Shown in pieces: positions 1 through 8,964 of a stretch of 57,328 nt of DNA. Every line of letters begins with the position of its first letter. The stretch's first letter is position 1. Location of the stretch: assembly GCF_000373365.1 (NCBI RefSeq), contig NZ_KB891103.1:1-57328 (forward strand), given 5' to 3'. Below the pieces are notes generated by a model. It was given only the letters and a program-made list of their open reading frames with translations. It was not told the DNA's origin and did not search any database. This DNA comes from Parafrankia discariae (lineage in GTDB: Bacteria > Actinomycetota > Actinomycetes > Frankiales > Frankiaceae). The position numbers and the translations under genes were made by a program.

Positions 1-595
1 GGGCGAGGGGGGTGTCGGTGGGGCCGGGGCAGATCGCGTTGATGCGGATGCCCTGCTTGAGCAGGGGCATCGCCTGGGTGGCGACGTAGGCGCAGACCGC
101 CTGCTTGCTCCACATGTAGGTGGCCTTGTCGTGCTCCACCGCCCACTTCGTCGCCTCGTCGAAGTCGGTGACGGCCAGGTATTCCTTGAGCAGCGGCAGA
201 TCCGACTCCCAGCCGAGGCCGGCGGCGGAGGAGATGAAGCCGATCGCGGAACCGCGGGGCAGCAACCCACCGGCGATCAGCTTGTCGATGAGGTAGCGGT
301 GGCCGATGAAGTTGATCCGTTCGATGCCCGGGGTGCCGTCGGCGACACCCGCGGCCGAGAGCAGCGCGTGCACCGGCCCACCGAGCTGCTCGACAGCCGC
401 GTCGATCGAGGCGGCGTCGGCGAGGTTGACGTGGATCGCCTTCGCGCCGGCCAGGCTGACCTCGGCGTAGTCGGCGACGATGACCTCGGCGCCGGCGCTC
501 TGCGCGAGCTCGGCGGCGGCGGCACCCATACCGGTGGCCCCGCCGACCACGAGGACCCGCTTCCCATCGAAACGGAACGCGTCGAACAGGCTCAT
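1..595 (-). CDS. SDR family oxidoreductase, C-terminus cut by window edge
   Basis: NAD(P)-dependent short-chain dehydrogenase/reductase, probably acting on a hydroxyl or keto group of a catabolic intermediate; the substrate cannot be read. About 198 residues are visible. The nucleotide-binding glycine motif GGATGMG is at residues 18-24, the serine region at 121-123, and the catalytic Y160-x3-K164 (YMWSK) is intact, followed by the typical INAICPGPTDTP segment. The ATG at 593-595 is preceded by AGGAG 9 nt upstream. The next gene upstream, a decayed CoA-transferase, ends 34 bp away on the same strand, so the two probably formed one catabolic transcript. The short insert before the tyrosine resembles the 3-alpha-hydroxysteroid dehydrogenase-like branch, but this is only a suggestion. 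Confidence 0.85.
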   Translation of the reverse strand, partial: MSLFDAFRFDGKRVLVVGGATGMGAAAAELAQSAGAEVIVADYAEVSLAGAKAIHVNLADAASIDAAVEQLGGPVHALLSAAGVADGTPGIERINFIGHRYLIDKLIAGGLLPRGSAIGFISSAAGLGWESDLPLLKEYLAVTDFDEATKWAVEHDKATYMWSKQAVCAYVATQAMPLLKQGIRINAICPGPTDTPLA

Positions 596-629
596 GTCGT
601 TGTCTCCTGGCTCGTCGGTGAGAGGACTG

Positions 630-1326
630 TCATGCGACCACGCCGCGGATCTTCAGATCGAGGACGGCGTCGGTGTCGAGACCGAGCTCGGCGAGGATCT
701 CGTCACCGTGCTCGTTGAACAACGGCGCCCGCCCCGCCGGCGCCGGCGCCCCGCCGTACTGCACCGGGGCCGCGGCCATCCGGAACGGGATCCCCGCGGC
801 GGTGGTGACGTCCTGGACATACCCGTTCGCGACGGCCTGCGGATCCGCGGCGGCCTCCAGCGTGCTCTGCACCACCGTCCACTGGCCGACGAAACCCGCC
901 AGCCGCTCCCGCCACTCGGCCACCGGACGCTCCGCGAAGGTCCTCTCGAGGATGGCGATCGCCGCCCCGCTGTTCGCCATCAACGACGCGTGGTCGGCGA
1001 AACGCGGATCGACGGCCAGCTCGGGACGCCCGAGGGCCTCACACATCGGCGCCCAGTACTTCCCGGCCTGCAGGCAGCACAGCGCCAGCCACTGGCCGTC
1101 CTTGGTCAGGTAGTTCCCGGTCAGCGGGTTGGAACGCGGCGCGTCGGCGGGCGGCGGGTTCCACGGAACATCGAGCAGCAACGACAGCGCGAGAGCCTGA
1201 CCCATCGCCCACATCCCGCCAGAACGCCAGCGAGTCGTAGGAACCGCGGTCGGCCTCCGGGCCCCGTTCACCCTGACCCGTTCCCCGCACGTGGACGGCG
1301 ACCTCGAGCACCCGCACACCCTGCAT
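630..1326 (-). pseudogene. CaiB/BaiF (family III) CoA-transferase, internally deleted and frameshifted
   Basis: Remnant of a family III acyl-CoA transferase. An N-terminal start piece, MQGVRVLEVAVHV (ATG at 1324-1326), jumps directly to RGPEADRGSYDSLAFW, which in intact relatives lies more than 100 residues further on. The missing stretch is the nucleotide-binding part. Just after SLAFW the reading frame shifts and continues as SGGMWAMGQALALSLL to a normal C-terminus at 630. An intact relative is present at 6697-7938. The D in GSYDSLAFW corresponds to the catalytic Asp region, but without the N-terminal half no activity is expected. A shorter in-frame ORF could still make a C-terminal fragment of about 229 residues. 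Confidence 0.8.
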
Positions 1327-1679
1327 CACCGCGGTCACGAAACCCCTCCCGTCACATCGCCCCGGAGGGGCCGCCGACAGTCGAAACGGTCGAAACGAAG
1401 GTCGGCTCCCCGTTCGCCGGGCCGTACGGAGGAGTTCTTCGGGTGCTGTCCGGCGAACGCCGCCGGGGCCGCCCGGTGCTGTGTGCCGCGGGAAGCCACG
1501 ACGTTCGCGTGGTCGGCCAGGTGGGTCGCGGGCGGGGCGGGCCTGGTCATACGGCGGACCGAAGTACGGCGGCGGGACTGGTCGGGGCACCGCCGCGCGC
1601 TCGTGGCCGCGGTAGGGACCCGGGCCGGTGGACATGGGACGGTCGACGCTGTAATCGTGGCCGCACACCCACTCCTTAT

Positions 1680-1731
1680 GCGACTAATGGTCGCTTACCA
1701 GTCGATGAGTATGCGGGCGGTGCTCGCATAC
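1680..1731. promoter_or_regulatory. Two inverted repeats, candidate TetR operators
   Basis: In the divergent gap between the decayed CoA-transferase and a TetR gene there are two inverted repeats: GCGAC-N5-GTCGC at 1680-1694 and GTATGCG-N9-CGCATAC at 1709-1731. The second ends 25 bp before the TetR start. TetR regulators usually repress their own and the divergent gene through such sites; binding here is inferred from position only. Confidence 0.45.
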
Positions 1732-1756
1732 CGTCAAGACGGAATCGGAGGGACCC

Positions 1757-2551
1757 GTGACACTATCGCCACTTTCGGTGACTAATAACTCCCGGCCGCC
1801 AGCTTCCGACAGCGGATCGATGCCAAGCGACGACACCGCGGAATTCGCCGAGCCCGGATCCGCCCGCTGGTGGGCCGAGCGGGCCCTGGTCGACCGCCGT
1901 CGTAGACCGCGGGCCGGCGGCCTGTCCACCGAACGCATCATCGGAGCGGCCCTGGACGTCCTGCGCGAGAAGGGCCTCGACGCGCTGACCGTGCGTTCGG
2001 TGGCCGAGCACCTCGACACCAGCAACGCCTCGCTCTACCGGCACATCGCCAGCCGGGACGAACTGATCGCGCTGATCGCCGACCACGTCATGGGCGACAT
2101 CCGATTCGAGCGGACGGGCCGGGGCTGGCGCGCCGACGTCGAGGCGCTGATGCGCGAGATCCGCCGGGTCATCGTCGACCAGCCGCTGCCCCCGTCGGCG
2201 GCGCGGAACAAGTCGGGATTCGGGCCGAACATGCTGCGCCTCGTCGAGTTCGCTCTCGGCCTGTACCGCGAGGCCGGACTGACCGACAGCCAGGCGGTCT
2301 ACACGACCATAACGATGATCGAGTTCGTCGCCGGTTCCGCCAACATCCGGCGCAGCGCCGGCCGCGGGCCACACGGCCTCGCCGGCCCCGCCGACCTGCA
2401 CCAGCTCCTGGGCGGCCTACCCGCCGGGCACTTCCCGGCCCTGTTCGCGGCCGGGGATCTCTACATCTCCGCGTCCACCGACGACGTGTTCACCCACGGC
2501 ATGGCCCTCTTCCTCGACGGTGTCGCCAACCAGCTCCCCAGCGGTCGATAG
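1757..2551 (+). CDS. TetR/AcrR family transcriptional regulator
   Basis: DNA-binding repressor of the TetR type, 264 aa. A long N-terminal extension (1-52) precedes the helix-turn-helix domain at about 57-108 (LSTERIIGAALDVLREKG, then TVRSVAEHL and ASLYRHI). The C-terminal ligand domain is the TetR_C type with WRADVEALMREIRRVI. The GTG start at 1757 follows a good GGAGGG site. It is divergent from the SDR/CoA-transferase unit and lies upstream of a peptide-type ABC binding protein gene, so either may be its target. The ligand is unknown. Confidence 0.88.
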   Translation: MTLSPLSVTNNSRPPASDSGSMPSDDTAEFAEPGSARWWAERALVDRRRRPRAGGLSTERIIGAALDVLREKGLDALTVRSVAEHLDTSNASLYRHIASRDELIALIADHVMGDIRFERTGRGWRADVEALMREIRRVIVDQPLPPSAARNKSGFGPNMLRLVEFALGLYREAGLTDSQAVYTTITMIEFVAGSANIRRSAGRGPHGLAGPADLHQLLGGLPAGHFPALFAAGDLYISASTDDVFTHGMALFLDGVANQLPSGR

Positions 2552-3033
2552 CGGCGCCTCCGGCGGCCGCACGCCGAGAGGCCCGACACGAGCTGGACGG
2601 CTGAGCCGATCTCCCGGCGCCACCTCGTCGGTGTTCAGGCGACCGCCCGCGCACTCAGGCGGTTGACGTCGTCCCGTCCCCGGTGCTTTGATCCCGTCCG
2701 TCGGCGGGACAGGATCGGCCGGGCCCGATGCCACTCCCCTACGGCAGATGACAGCCAGCGGACCCGGGCGGATCCGGCTGGCGAACCACAGGGTGCGCTT
2801 CCTCGATCGGATACCGCGGGCCGCGTGGCGTTCGCCGTTCCGGCGGCGACCGCTGAAATCCTTCCCGCAATCCTGTCGGATTCACCATGGGCGTGGCGAG
2901 ACCGCCGAGCGGATCGCGCCCAGGAGTTCTGCTTGCCATGCCCGCGAACAGGAACAGAAACCGCCGGCAGCCGGACCTCAGTCCGGCCGTTCCATCACCA
3001 CGGAATTTTCGATCACCGAAGAGAGGCTAAATC
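2552..3033. other. 482-bp gap without a convincing gene
   Basis: Between the TetR stop and the ABC binding protein start. Reading frames here have no recognisable protein features. The last 30 bases hold an AT-richer stretch and the purine-rich AGAGAGG site for the next gene. A promoter for the binding protein is expected here, but I could not identify one with confidence. Confidence 0.4.
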
Positions 3034-4599
3034 ATGCGCCGCAGGACACGATTACTCCTCACCTCTGCCGTATGTTGCGCGACACTGGTTCTGGGGGCCT
3101 GTGGTGGTGGCGGTGATTCCACCACCCCGGCCACCGGCGCGTCCGGTAAGCCGGTGGCGGGCGGTCACGGGCGGATTCTGACCCTGAGCGATCTCCGGAG
3201 CCTGGATCCGGGGACGATCGGTAACGCCTACGCGAGTACCGGCGTCGTCGGCAACGCCCTGTACGGAACGTTGATGACCAACGACGAGGGCGGCAAGATC
3301 CGCTACCAGATGGCCGAGTCCTTCACCACCACGGACAACGGCAGCACCTTCACCCTGAAGCTCCGCCCCGGGCTGGTCTTCTCCGACGGCACCCCGCTCA
3401 ACGCCGAAGCGGTGAAGTTCAACTGGGACCGGGTCAAGGATCCGGCCACCGGATCACCCCACCGGTCGGAGGCGGCGATGATCGCCTCCACCGAAGTGGT
3501 GGACGACGTCACGCTGACCGCCACGATGGTCACCGCGGTGCCGAAGTACGCGCAGTCAGTCGTCACCTCGTCACTGAACTGGATCGCCTCACCCGCGGCC
3601 CTGCGCAAGGGCGCCGCGGCCTTCGACGCCGACCCGATCGGCGCCGGCCCGTTCACGCTGAAGAGCTGGACCCGTCAGGCCGCCATGGAACTGGTCAAAA
3701 ACCCCCGCTACTGGGACGCCCCCAAGCCCTATCTGGACACCCTCACCTTCCAGACCGCGCTCGACTCCAACCAGCGTTACAACACCCTGCAGACCGGCGG
3801 TGCGGACGTCGCCGTCGAGTCGAACCCCGTCAACTTCGACAAGGCCGACAAGGCCGGCCTGCCGAACACGGTGATGGAGCTCAGCGGCGGGCTCTTCATG
3901 GCGCTGAACACCCGGCGGGCACCGTTCGACGACGTCCGTGCCCGACAGGCCGTCGCCGCGGCACTGGATCTGGACGCGCTGAACCTCGCCACCTACAACG
4001 GCACCGGCACACCGGTCGACACACTGTTCAGCAAAACCTCGCCCTTCTACTCGGACACCCCGCTGCGCAAGGAGGACAAGGCCACCGCCCAGCGACTGTT
4101 CGACGAGCTCGCCGCGGACGGCAAGCCGGTCTCGTTCACCATCTCCACGGCCCCCACCACAGAGAGCAGGACGACGGCGGAGAACATCCAGGCCCAGCTC
4201 GGCACCTTCAAGAACGTCAAGGTCCAGGTCAAGGTCATTGAAGTCGCCGATGTCGTCTCGCTGCGGACGACGCACGACTTCGACGCGACCACGTCGTCGT
4301 CGTTCTTTCAGGACCCCGAACCGCGGCTGTGGACGAACTTCAGCGGCGCCTCGCCGGCGAACCTGACCGGGATCGCCGACAAGGAGCTCGACGACGCCCT
4401 GTTGGCGGGGCGGACGGCGGCCTCGGAACAGGACCGCGAGAAGGCCTACGACACGGTCCAGCGACGCCTCACCGAGCTGGCCCCGGTGGTCTTCTTCACG
4501 CGAGCGGAGCCCGGAGCCATCGCGGGTGAGGATGTCGGCGGTCTCACCCAGTACGGCCTCGGTTCACTACTGCCCGAGGAGCTCTGGATCCAGAAATAG
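3034..4599 (+). CDS. ABC transporter substrate-binding lipoprotein, family 5 (peptide/nickel type)
   Basis: Extracytoplasmic solute-binding lipoprotein, 521 aa, of the DppA/OppA/NikA family (SBP_bac_5). The N-terminus is a lipoprotein signal peptide: MRRRTRLLLTSAVCC, then the lipobox LGAC with the acylated Cys at residue 23 followed by a Gly run. The mature protein carries family landmarks such as YGTLM, LRPGLVFSDGTPLNAEAVKFNWDR and IGAGPFTLKSW. No permease or ATPase genes are adjacent, so it is an orphan binding protein. It faces an equally long paralog at 4723-6288 tail to tail. Expected ligands are oligopeptides or similar; context next to CoA-transferase genes could mean a different small molecule. 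Confidence 0.9.
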   Translation: MRRRTRLLLTSAVCCATLVLGACGGGGDSTTPATGASGKPVAGGHGRILTLSDLRSLDPGTIGNAYASTGVVGNALYGTLMTNDEGGKIRYQMAESFTTTDNGSTFTLKLRPGLVFSDGTPLNAEAVKFNWDRVKDPATGSPHRSEAAMIASTEVVDDVTLTATMVTAVPKYAQSVVTSSLNWIASPAALRKGAAAFDADPIGAGPFTLKSWTRQAAMELVKNPRYWDAPKPYLDTLTFQTALDSNQRYNTLQTGGADVAVESNPVNFDKADKAGLPNTVMELSGGLFMALNTRRAPFDDVRARQAVAAALDLDALNLATYNGTGTPVDTLFSKTSPFYSDTPLRKEDKATAQRLFDELAADGKPVSFTISTAPTTESRTTAENIQAQLGTFKNVKVQVKVIEVADVVSLRTTHDFDATTSSSFFQDPEPRLWTNFSGASPANLTGIADKELDDALLAGRTAASEQDREKAYDTVQRRLTELAPVVFFTRAEPGAIAGEDVGGLTQYGLGSLLPEELWIQK

Positions 4600-4645
4600 C
4601 CGCCTTCCCGAACCACGGGCGAGAGGTCGCCGCCCACGACAGGGT

Positions 4646-4682
4646 CAGAGCCCCGCGGCCGCTGCTCCGGCGCGGGGCTCTG
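4646..4682. terminator. Bidirectional hairpin terminator between convergent paralogs
   Basis: A perfect 12-bp inverted repeat (CAGAGCCCCGCG at 4646-4657 and its complement at 4671-4682) with a 13-nt loop lies between the two convergent ABC binding-protein genes. There is no clear U tract on either strand, which is common in high-GC actinobacteria. Confidence 0.75.
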
Positions 4683-4722
4683 AGCCTGTCGGCTGTTCGG
4701 ACACGGACGGCCGCGGGCTCTG

Positions 4723-6288
4723 TCAGTGCTGGATCCAGAGTTCCTCCGGCAACAGCGAACCGAGGCCGTACTGTACGAGGCCACCGACGTTTTTGCTCGA
4801 GACGGCGCTGGGTGCCGCCTGGGCGAGGAAGACCACGGGGGTCAGCTCCGCCAGTCGTTCCTGCAGGGTCTCGTAGGCGGCTTTGCGTTCGAGGTCCGAG
4901 GTCGCGGTGCGGGCCGTCGCGAGGCTTTCGTCGAGGGCCGGGTCGTCGAGGCCGGACAGGTTCGCCGCCGAGCTCCCGTGGAAGGTCGTCCACAGCCGCG
5001 GTTCGGGGTCCTGGAAGAAGGCCGACGAGACGATCACGTCGAAGTCGTGCGTGGTGCGCAGCGCGGCCAGCTCCGTGACCTCGATCAGTTTGATCTTCAC
5101 ACTCACGTTGGTGAAGCTGCTGAGCTGGGCCTGGATGTTCTCCGCGATCGCCTTGCCGTCCGTCGTGGGGACGCTGGAGAAGACGAAGGACAGTGGTTTG
5201 CCGTCGGCCGCCAGCTCGTCGAGGAGCCGCTGCGCCCGGGCGCGATCCGTGGTCGCCAGCGGCGTGTCCGAGTAGTAGGGGGAGGACTTGCTGAACAGCG
5301 TGTTCACGGGCTCGCTGGTTCCGCTGTAGACGGCCTGGTTGAACGCGTCTATGTCGATTGCCGCGGCGAGCGCCTGGCGGGCACGGATGTCGTCGAAGGG
5401 TGCCCGGCGGGTGTTCAGCGCCATGAAGATGCCGCCGCTGGTCGGTATGAGGTTCGTCGGCAGGCCGGCCTGCTCGGCCTTGTCGAGGTTCACCCAGCTC
5501 GACTCGACGGCCACGTCCGCGCCCCCGGTGAGCACCGTGTTGTAGCGCTGGCCGCTGTCGAGGGCCGCGCGGAGGGTGAGGCGGTCGAGGTGGGGCTTGG
5601 GGGCGTCCCAGTAGCGGGGGTTTTTGACCAGTTCCATGGCGGCCTGGCGGGTCCAGCTCTTCAGCGTGAACGGGCCGGCGCCGATCGGGTCGGCGTCGAA
5701 GGCCGCGGCGCCCTTGCGCAGGGCCGTGGGTGAGGCGATCCAGTTCATGGACGAGGTGAGGACGGCCTGGGCGTACTTCGGCACCGGCGCGACCATGGTG
5801 ATCTTCAAGGTGGTGTCGTCGACCGTCTCGGAGGAGGCGATCATCGACGCCTCCGACCGGGAGATGGCGGCGGTGGCTGGGTTCCTGAGCCTGTCCCAGT
5901 TGAACTTCACGGCTTCGGCCCCCAGTGGGGTGCCGTCGGAGAACATCAGCCCCGGGCGCAGTTTCAGCTCGAATGTCGCTCCGGCGTCGGCGGTCTGGAA
6001 CGACTCGGCCATCGAGTACTGGATCTTTCCGGCCGGGTCGGTCATCAGCGTCCCGTACAGCGCGTTGCCCACGACAGCGGTGGTCGCGAAGGCGTTGCCG
6101 AGAGCCGCCGGGTCGAGGCTGCGTGGATCGCTGAGGGTGAGAATTCTTCCCTCGCCACCGGCAACCGGTTCGCCGGAGGCACCCGAGGACGGGTCGGCGC
6201 CGCGGCCCCCTCCTCCTCCGCAGGCGCCCAGGGCGAGCGTCGCGCAGCAGACGGCAGCGGTGACGAGTAATCGTGTCTTGGGGATCAC
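4723..6288 (-). CDS. ABC transporter substrate-binding lipoprotein, family 5, paralog of 3034-4599
   Basis: Second SBP_bac_5 lipoprotein, 521 aa, the same length as its convergent paralog and roughly two-thirds identical by eye, with long shared blocks (IGAGPFTLKSWTRQAAMEL, NPRYWDAPKP). Signal peptide with lipobox LGAC and acylated Cys at about residue 23. I chose the GTG at 6286-6288 because GAGAGG lies 6 nt upstream and because it gives exactly the paralog's length; an in-frame upstream ATG at 6321 would break the signal peptide pattern. It is the last gene of a minus-strand group with carbonic anhydrase, CoA-transferase and a small protein. No permease genes are visible. Confidence 0.9.
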   Translation of the reverse strand: MIPKTRLLVTAAVCCATLALGACGGGGGRGADPSSGASGEPVAGGEGRILTLSDPRSLDPAALGNAFATTAVVGNALYGTLMTDPAGKIQYSMAESFQTADAGATFELKLRPGLMFSDGTPLGAEAVKFNWDRLRNPATAAISRSEASMIASSETVDDTTLKITMVAPVPKYAQAVLTSSMNWIASPTALRKGAAAFDADPIGAGPFTLKSWTRQAAMELVKNPRYWDAPKPHLDRLTLRAALDSGQRYNTVLTGGADVAVESSWVNLDKAEQAGLPTNLIPTSGGIFMALNTRRAPFDDIRARQALAAAIDIDAFNQAVYSGTSEPVNTLFSKSSPYYSDTPLATTDRARAQRLLDELAADGKPLSFVFSSVPTTDGKAIAENIQAQLSSFTNVSVKIKLIEVTELAALRTTHDFDVIVSSAFFQDPEPRLWTTFHGSSAANLSGLDDPALDESLATARTATSDLERKAAYETLQERLAELTPVVFLAQAAPSAVSSKNVGGLVQYGLGSLLPEELWIQH

Positions 6289-6382
6289 TGCGGACCTCTC
6301 GTCAAAATTCGAGAAAAGCAAGTCAAAGAAATGTGGGATTCCGAAAGAAAAAGATTCAGGAAGAACAAAGGCCGGTAGTGGG

Positions 6383-6697
6383 TCAGTCCGAGGCCGGAAG
6401 AGTTCTGGGTTTGACCAGTTCCAGGGGCAGGCCGTCGAGTTCCAACGCCCCGGCGCCCTGCCGGACGCAGAGGGCCTCGAAGGTGCCGCCCGGGGCGCGG
6501 TATCGCTTGCCGAGAAGAGTGCGGTCCTCCTCCGGTCGGCCCGGCCGGGTTCCGGTGGCCTGGACGTCCTGCGTGGTCATGGGTTTCCCACCGCAGGTGA
6601 GTACGCCCCTCCCACCCCTGGTCACGATCACCTCGGTCGTGCAGGTGGCGCTGTGGAGGCGGATGCCCACCCTGAAGTCCGTCAGCGGGCCGGCCAC
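6383..6697 (-). CDS. Conserved small protein with three cysteines, downstream of CoA-transferase
   Basis: Protein of 104 aa with no signal peptide or membrane segment. I recognise the pattern (a Cys in SATC near residue 19, CGG-KPM around 35-39, a LLGKRY motif, and a last Cys in FEALC) from small actinobacterial proteins encoded beside acyl-CoA metabolism genes, but no function is established. The GTG start at 6695-6697 overlaps the TAG stop of the CoA-transferase by one base (TAGTG), so translation is coupled and the product is likely made in step with the transferase. It could be a small accessory or metal-binding protein; that is a guess. Confidence 0.7.
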   Translation of the reverse strand: MAGPLTDFRVGIRLHSATCTTEVIVTRGGRGVLTCGGKPMTTQDVQATGTRPGRPEEDRTLLGKRYRAPGGTFEALCVRQGAGALELDGLPLELVKPRTLPASD

Positions 6698-7938
6698 TAG
6701 AGGATTTCCTGGTCACGCAGGCCGGAGATGTCCTCCCAGGTCAGGCCGAGCACGTTGATCAGGATTTCCTCGGTGTGCTCGCCGAACTCGGGCGCCTGAC
6801 GCTGGATGCGGGCCGGTGTCTCGGAGAGGGCGACCGGGAAACCGGGCACCCGGGTCTTGCCCAGCACGGGGTGGTCGAAGGAGGTGATGTAGTTGTTGGC
6901 GATCGCCTGCGGGTCGTTCACGATGTCGGCGGTGGTGTTCACCGAGGTGATCGGCATGTCGCCGGTGGCGAGCAGCCGGCGCAGCCAGGTCTCGCGGGAT
7001 TCGGTCGCGAAGATCCCGTCGAGGACGGTGACACAGGCGCGGGCGTTCCGGCAGCGGCTGATGTGGTCGGTGAACCTGGGGTCGCCGGCGAGCGGCTCGG
7101 GGTTGCCGAGCGCGTCGAGGAGGTTCGCCCAGTGCGGGTCGGACTGGACCATGGCCATCGCGATCAGCTTGCCGTCCGCGCACCGGTAGTAGTTCCACAG
7201 CGGGTTGCCCGGGTTCTCGCGGGACGGTGGTTCGCCGCCCTGGTGCTTGCGGAACGTCGAGGTGGCGACCCGGCCGTCCTCGGTCATGAGTTCGAGGGCG
7301 AGCGCGAGCCCGCGCAGGGCGAGCATGCTGCCGAACAGGGAGGTGTCGACCCGCTGGCCGACCCCGTGGCGTTCCCGCGCGAGGAGCGCGGCGAGCACGC
7401 CGTAGGCGAGCATGATGGCGCCCATCTGGTCGGCGAGGCCGCTGTCCGCGATGCTGACCTGGTCGGAACCGGGCCTGAGCATCAGACCGGAGCGGGCCTG
7501 GCCGAGCAGGTCGTAGGCGCGGGCGGTCCGCTCGGGGCCCTCGGGCCCGTAGGCGCTGCCGGCGCCGTAGACGAGCATCGGGTTGTCGGCGCGCAACGTC
7601 TCGTAGTCCAGTCCCAGCTTCTCCGCGACGGTGGGCCGGAAGTTCTGGAGGAACACGTCGGAACGGGCGACCAACCGGCGGACCAGGGCCACGCCCTCAG
7701 GTCGTTTCAGGTCGACGGCGAGGCTGCGCTTGTTGCGGTTGTTGACCTCGAAGTACGGCGAGGTGCCGGTGTCGGGGAAGGCGTACTGGGCCCGGCCCGA
7801 GTCGCCACCGAGCCGCTCCTCGATCTTGATGACGTCGGCGCCGAGGTCGCCGAGCATGGCGCCGGCCACCGGGCCGTGCTGCCAGATCGTCCAGTCGACG
7901 ACGCGGATGCCGGTCAGCGGCCCGTCCGGCTTGCTCAT
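6697..7938 (-). CDS. CaiB/BaiF (family III) CoA-transferase
   Basis: Family III acyl-CoA:carboxylate CoA-transferase, 413 aa, the usual length. The N-terminus GIRVVDWTIWQHGPVAGAMLGDLGADVIKIE is characteristic (residues 10-40), and the expected catalytic nucleophile Asp is D143 in RAYDLLGQARSG. The ATG at 7936-7938 overlaps the stop of the upstream gamma-carbonic anhydrase gene (ATGA), and its own stop overlaps the next start, so three genes are translationally coupled. It likely moves CoA between thioesters in a carboxylic acid catabolic pathway, as CaiB does for carnitine; the actual acid is unknown. A decayed relative lies at 630-1326. Confidence 0.9.
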   Translation of the reverse strand: MSKPDGPLTGIRVVDWTIWQHGPVAGAMLGDLGADVIKIEERLGGDSGRAQYAFPDTGTSPYFEVNNRNKRSLAVDLKRPEGVALVRRLVARSDVFLQNFRPTVAEKLGLDYETLRADNPMLVYGAGSAYGPEGPERTARAYDLLGQARSGLMLRPGSDQVSIADSGLADQMGAIMLAYGVLAALLARERHGVGQRVDTSLFGSMLALRGLALALELMTEDGRVATSTFRKHQGGEPPSRENPGNPLWNYYRCADGKLIAMAMVQSDPHWANLLDALGNPEPLAGDPRFTDHISRCRNARACVTVLDGIFATESRETWLRRLLATGDMPITSVNTTADIVNDPQAIANNYITSFDHPVLGKTRVPGFPVALSETPARIQRQAPEFGEHTEEILINVLGLTWEDISGLRDQEIL

Positions 7939-8459
7939 GCCCGGCTCCAGATGCCCTGGCGGCGGTACTCGTCGGCGACCTTGCGCATCGTGGGCAGGTA
8001 GGTGGAGGCGAGCCGCATCGCGTGCTTGGGGTTGCCCGGGTCGATCTTCGAGTGCACCTTCGCGGGAGCGCCCACCGCGAAGCAGTACTCGGGGATCTCC
8101 ACCTGCTCCAGCACGACGGACCCGGCGGCGACGGCACAGTGCGCACCGACCCGCGACAGCGGCATCAGCGCCGCCGTGTTCCCGATCATGCAGTCGTGGC
8201 CGACGAAGGCCTCGATCGTGCAGCTGTGCCCGATCATCACGTTGTCCTCGATGTGCGTGCTGGTGTGCAGCACCGAGTTCTCCTCGATGTGGACGTTGTT
8301 GCCGATCCTGATCGGGGTGGTGTCCGACCGGATGACCACCCCGGGCCAGATCGAGCACTCCTCGCCGATCTCGACGTCCCCGATGAGGGTGACGTTGTCG
8401 GCGACGAGTGCGGACGCCGCCACCCGCGGGCTCTTTCCATTGAACGGTACAATGATCAC
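7935..8459 (-). CDS. Gamma-carbonic anhydrase / CaiE-PaaY-like hexapeptide protein
   Basis: Left-handed beta-helix protein, 174 aa, made of hexapeptide repeats (about residues 20-120). The start MIIVPFNGKSP and WPGVVIRSD are typical of the gamma-carbonic anhydrase / PaaY / CaiE group. I placed the start at the GTG 8457-8459, which has AGAGGAG 5 nt upstream; a longer ORF to 8576 lacks support. Two metal-type histidines are visible (H65 in SVLH, H78 in IGH), but the third, normally five residues after the second, is E83, and the next His is H88. The activity may therefore be altered, for example thioesterase-like as in PaaY. It is the first gene of the coupled CoA-transferase operon. Confidence 0.85.
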   Translation of the reverse strand: MIIVPFNGKSPRVAASALVADNVTLIGDVEIGEECSIWPGVVIRSDTTPIRIGNNVHIEENSVLHTSTHIEDNVMIGHSCTIEAFVGHDCMIGNTAALMPLSRVGAHCAVAAGSVVLEQVEIPEYCFAVGAPAKVHSKIDPGNPKHAMRLASTYLPTMRKVADEYRRQGIWSRA

Positions 8460-8964
8460 TAAAACTCCTCTGGTGAGGCCGGAGCTCGGAAATCCTCGGG
8501 TCGGGGCGACGCGGGCACCTGGGAACACCGCGACAGCGGAACGCGCCCGCGCTCCCCCACCGTCGCCGAATGGCATCCGGATGGCAGAACGCAGCTGAAA
8601 CCGGTATGGCTGAAGCCGGGACGGACGAGAAAAACGCGGGCGCCGGAAAGAAAAAGCAGCCCGACATGGCCGGGGTCAGGGTCGGCCGGCGGGAAGCCCG
8701 CGCCGGCTCCGACGCGGGCTGGAGCCGGCTCCGGTCTCCGGCCGCGCGCCCACGCGGGAGGGTCGGAGTCCTATGGCCCTGGACCGGTCGGTTCAGGGCG
8801 TCCACCTGCGAACTCTCCGGCTATGACACTAGTGCAACAGTCGGGGGTGGTCAAGGTCGAGGATGTCCGGCAGGCACCGCGACGATCGAGGGCCGGGTGT
8901 CCACGGGGACGGCGGGAGGACGACCACCATCACCCGCCGAAAAGAGCGGCTACAATCTCGACGC
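8460..8964. other. Divergent gap between carbonic anhydrase operon and TetR gene
   Basis: About 500 bp with no credible gene. The right end holds a TACAAT box at 8951-8956 ending 8 bp before the GTG start of the TetR gene, which suggests a leaderless transcript. A short perfect palindrome (CACTAGTG) at 8827-8834 is the only operator-like symmetry I noticed. The promoter for the minus-strand operon should lie just right of 8460. Confidence 0.45.
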
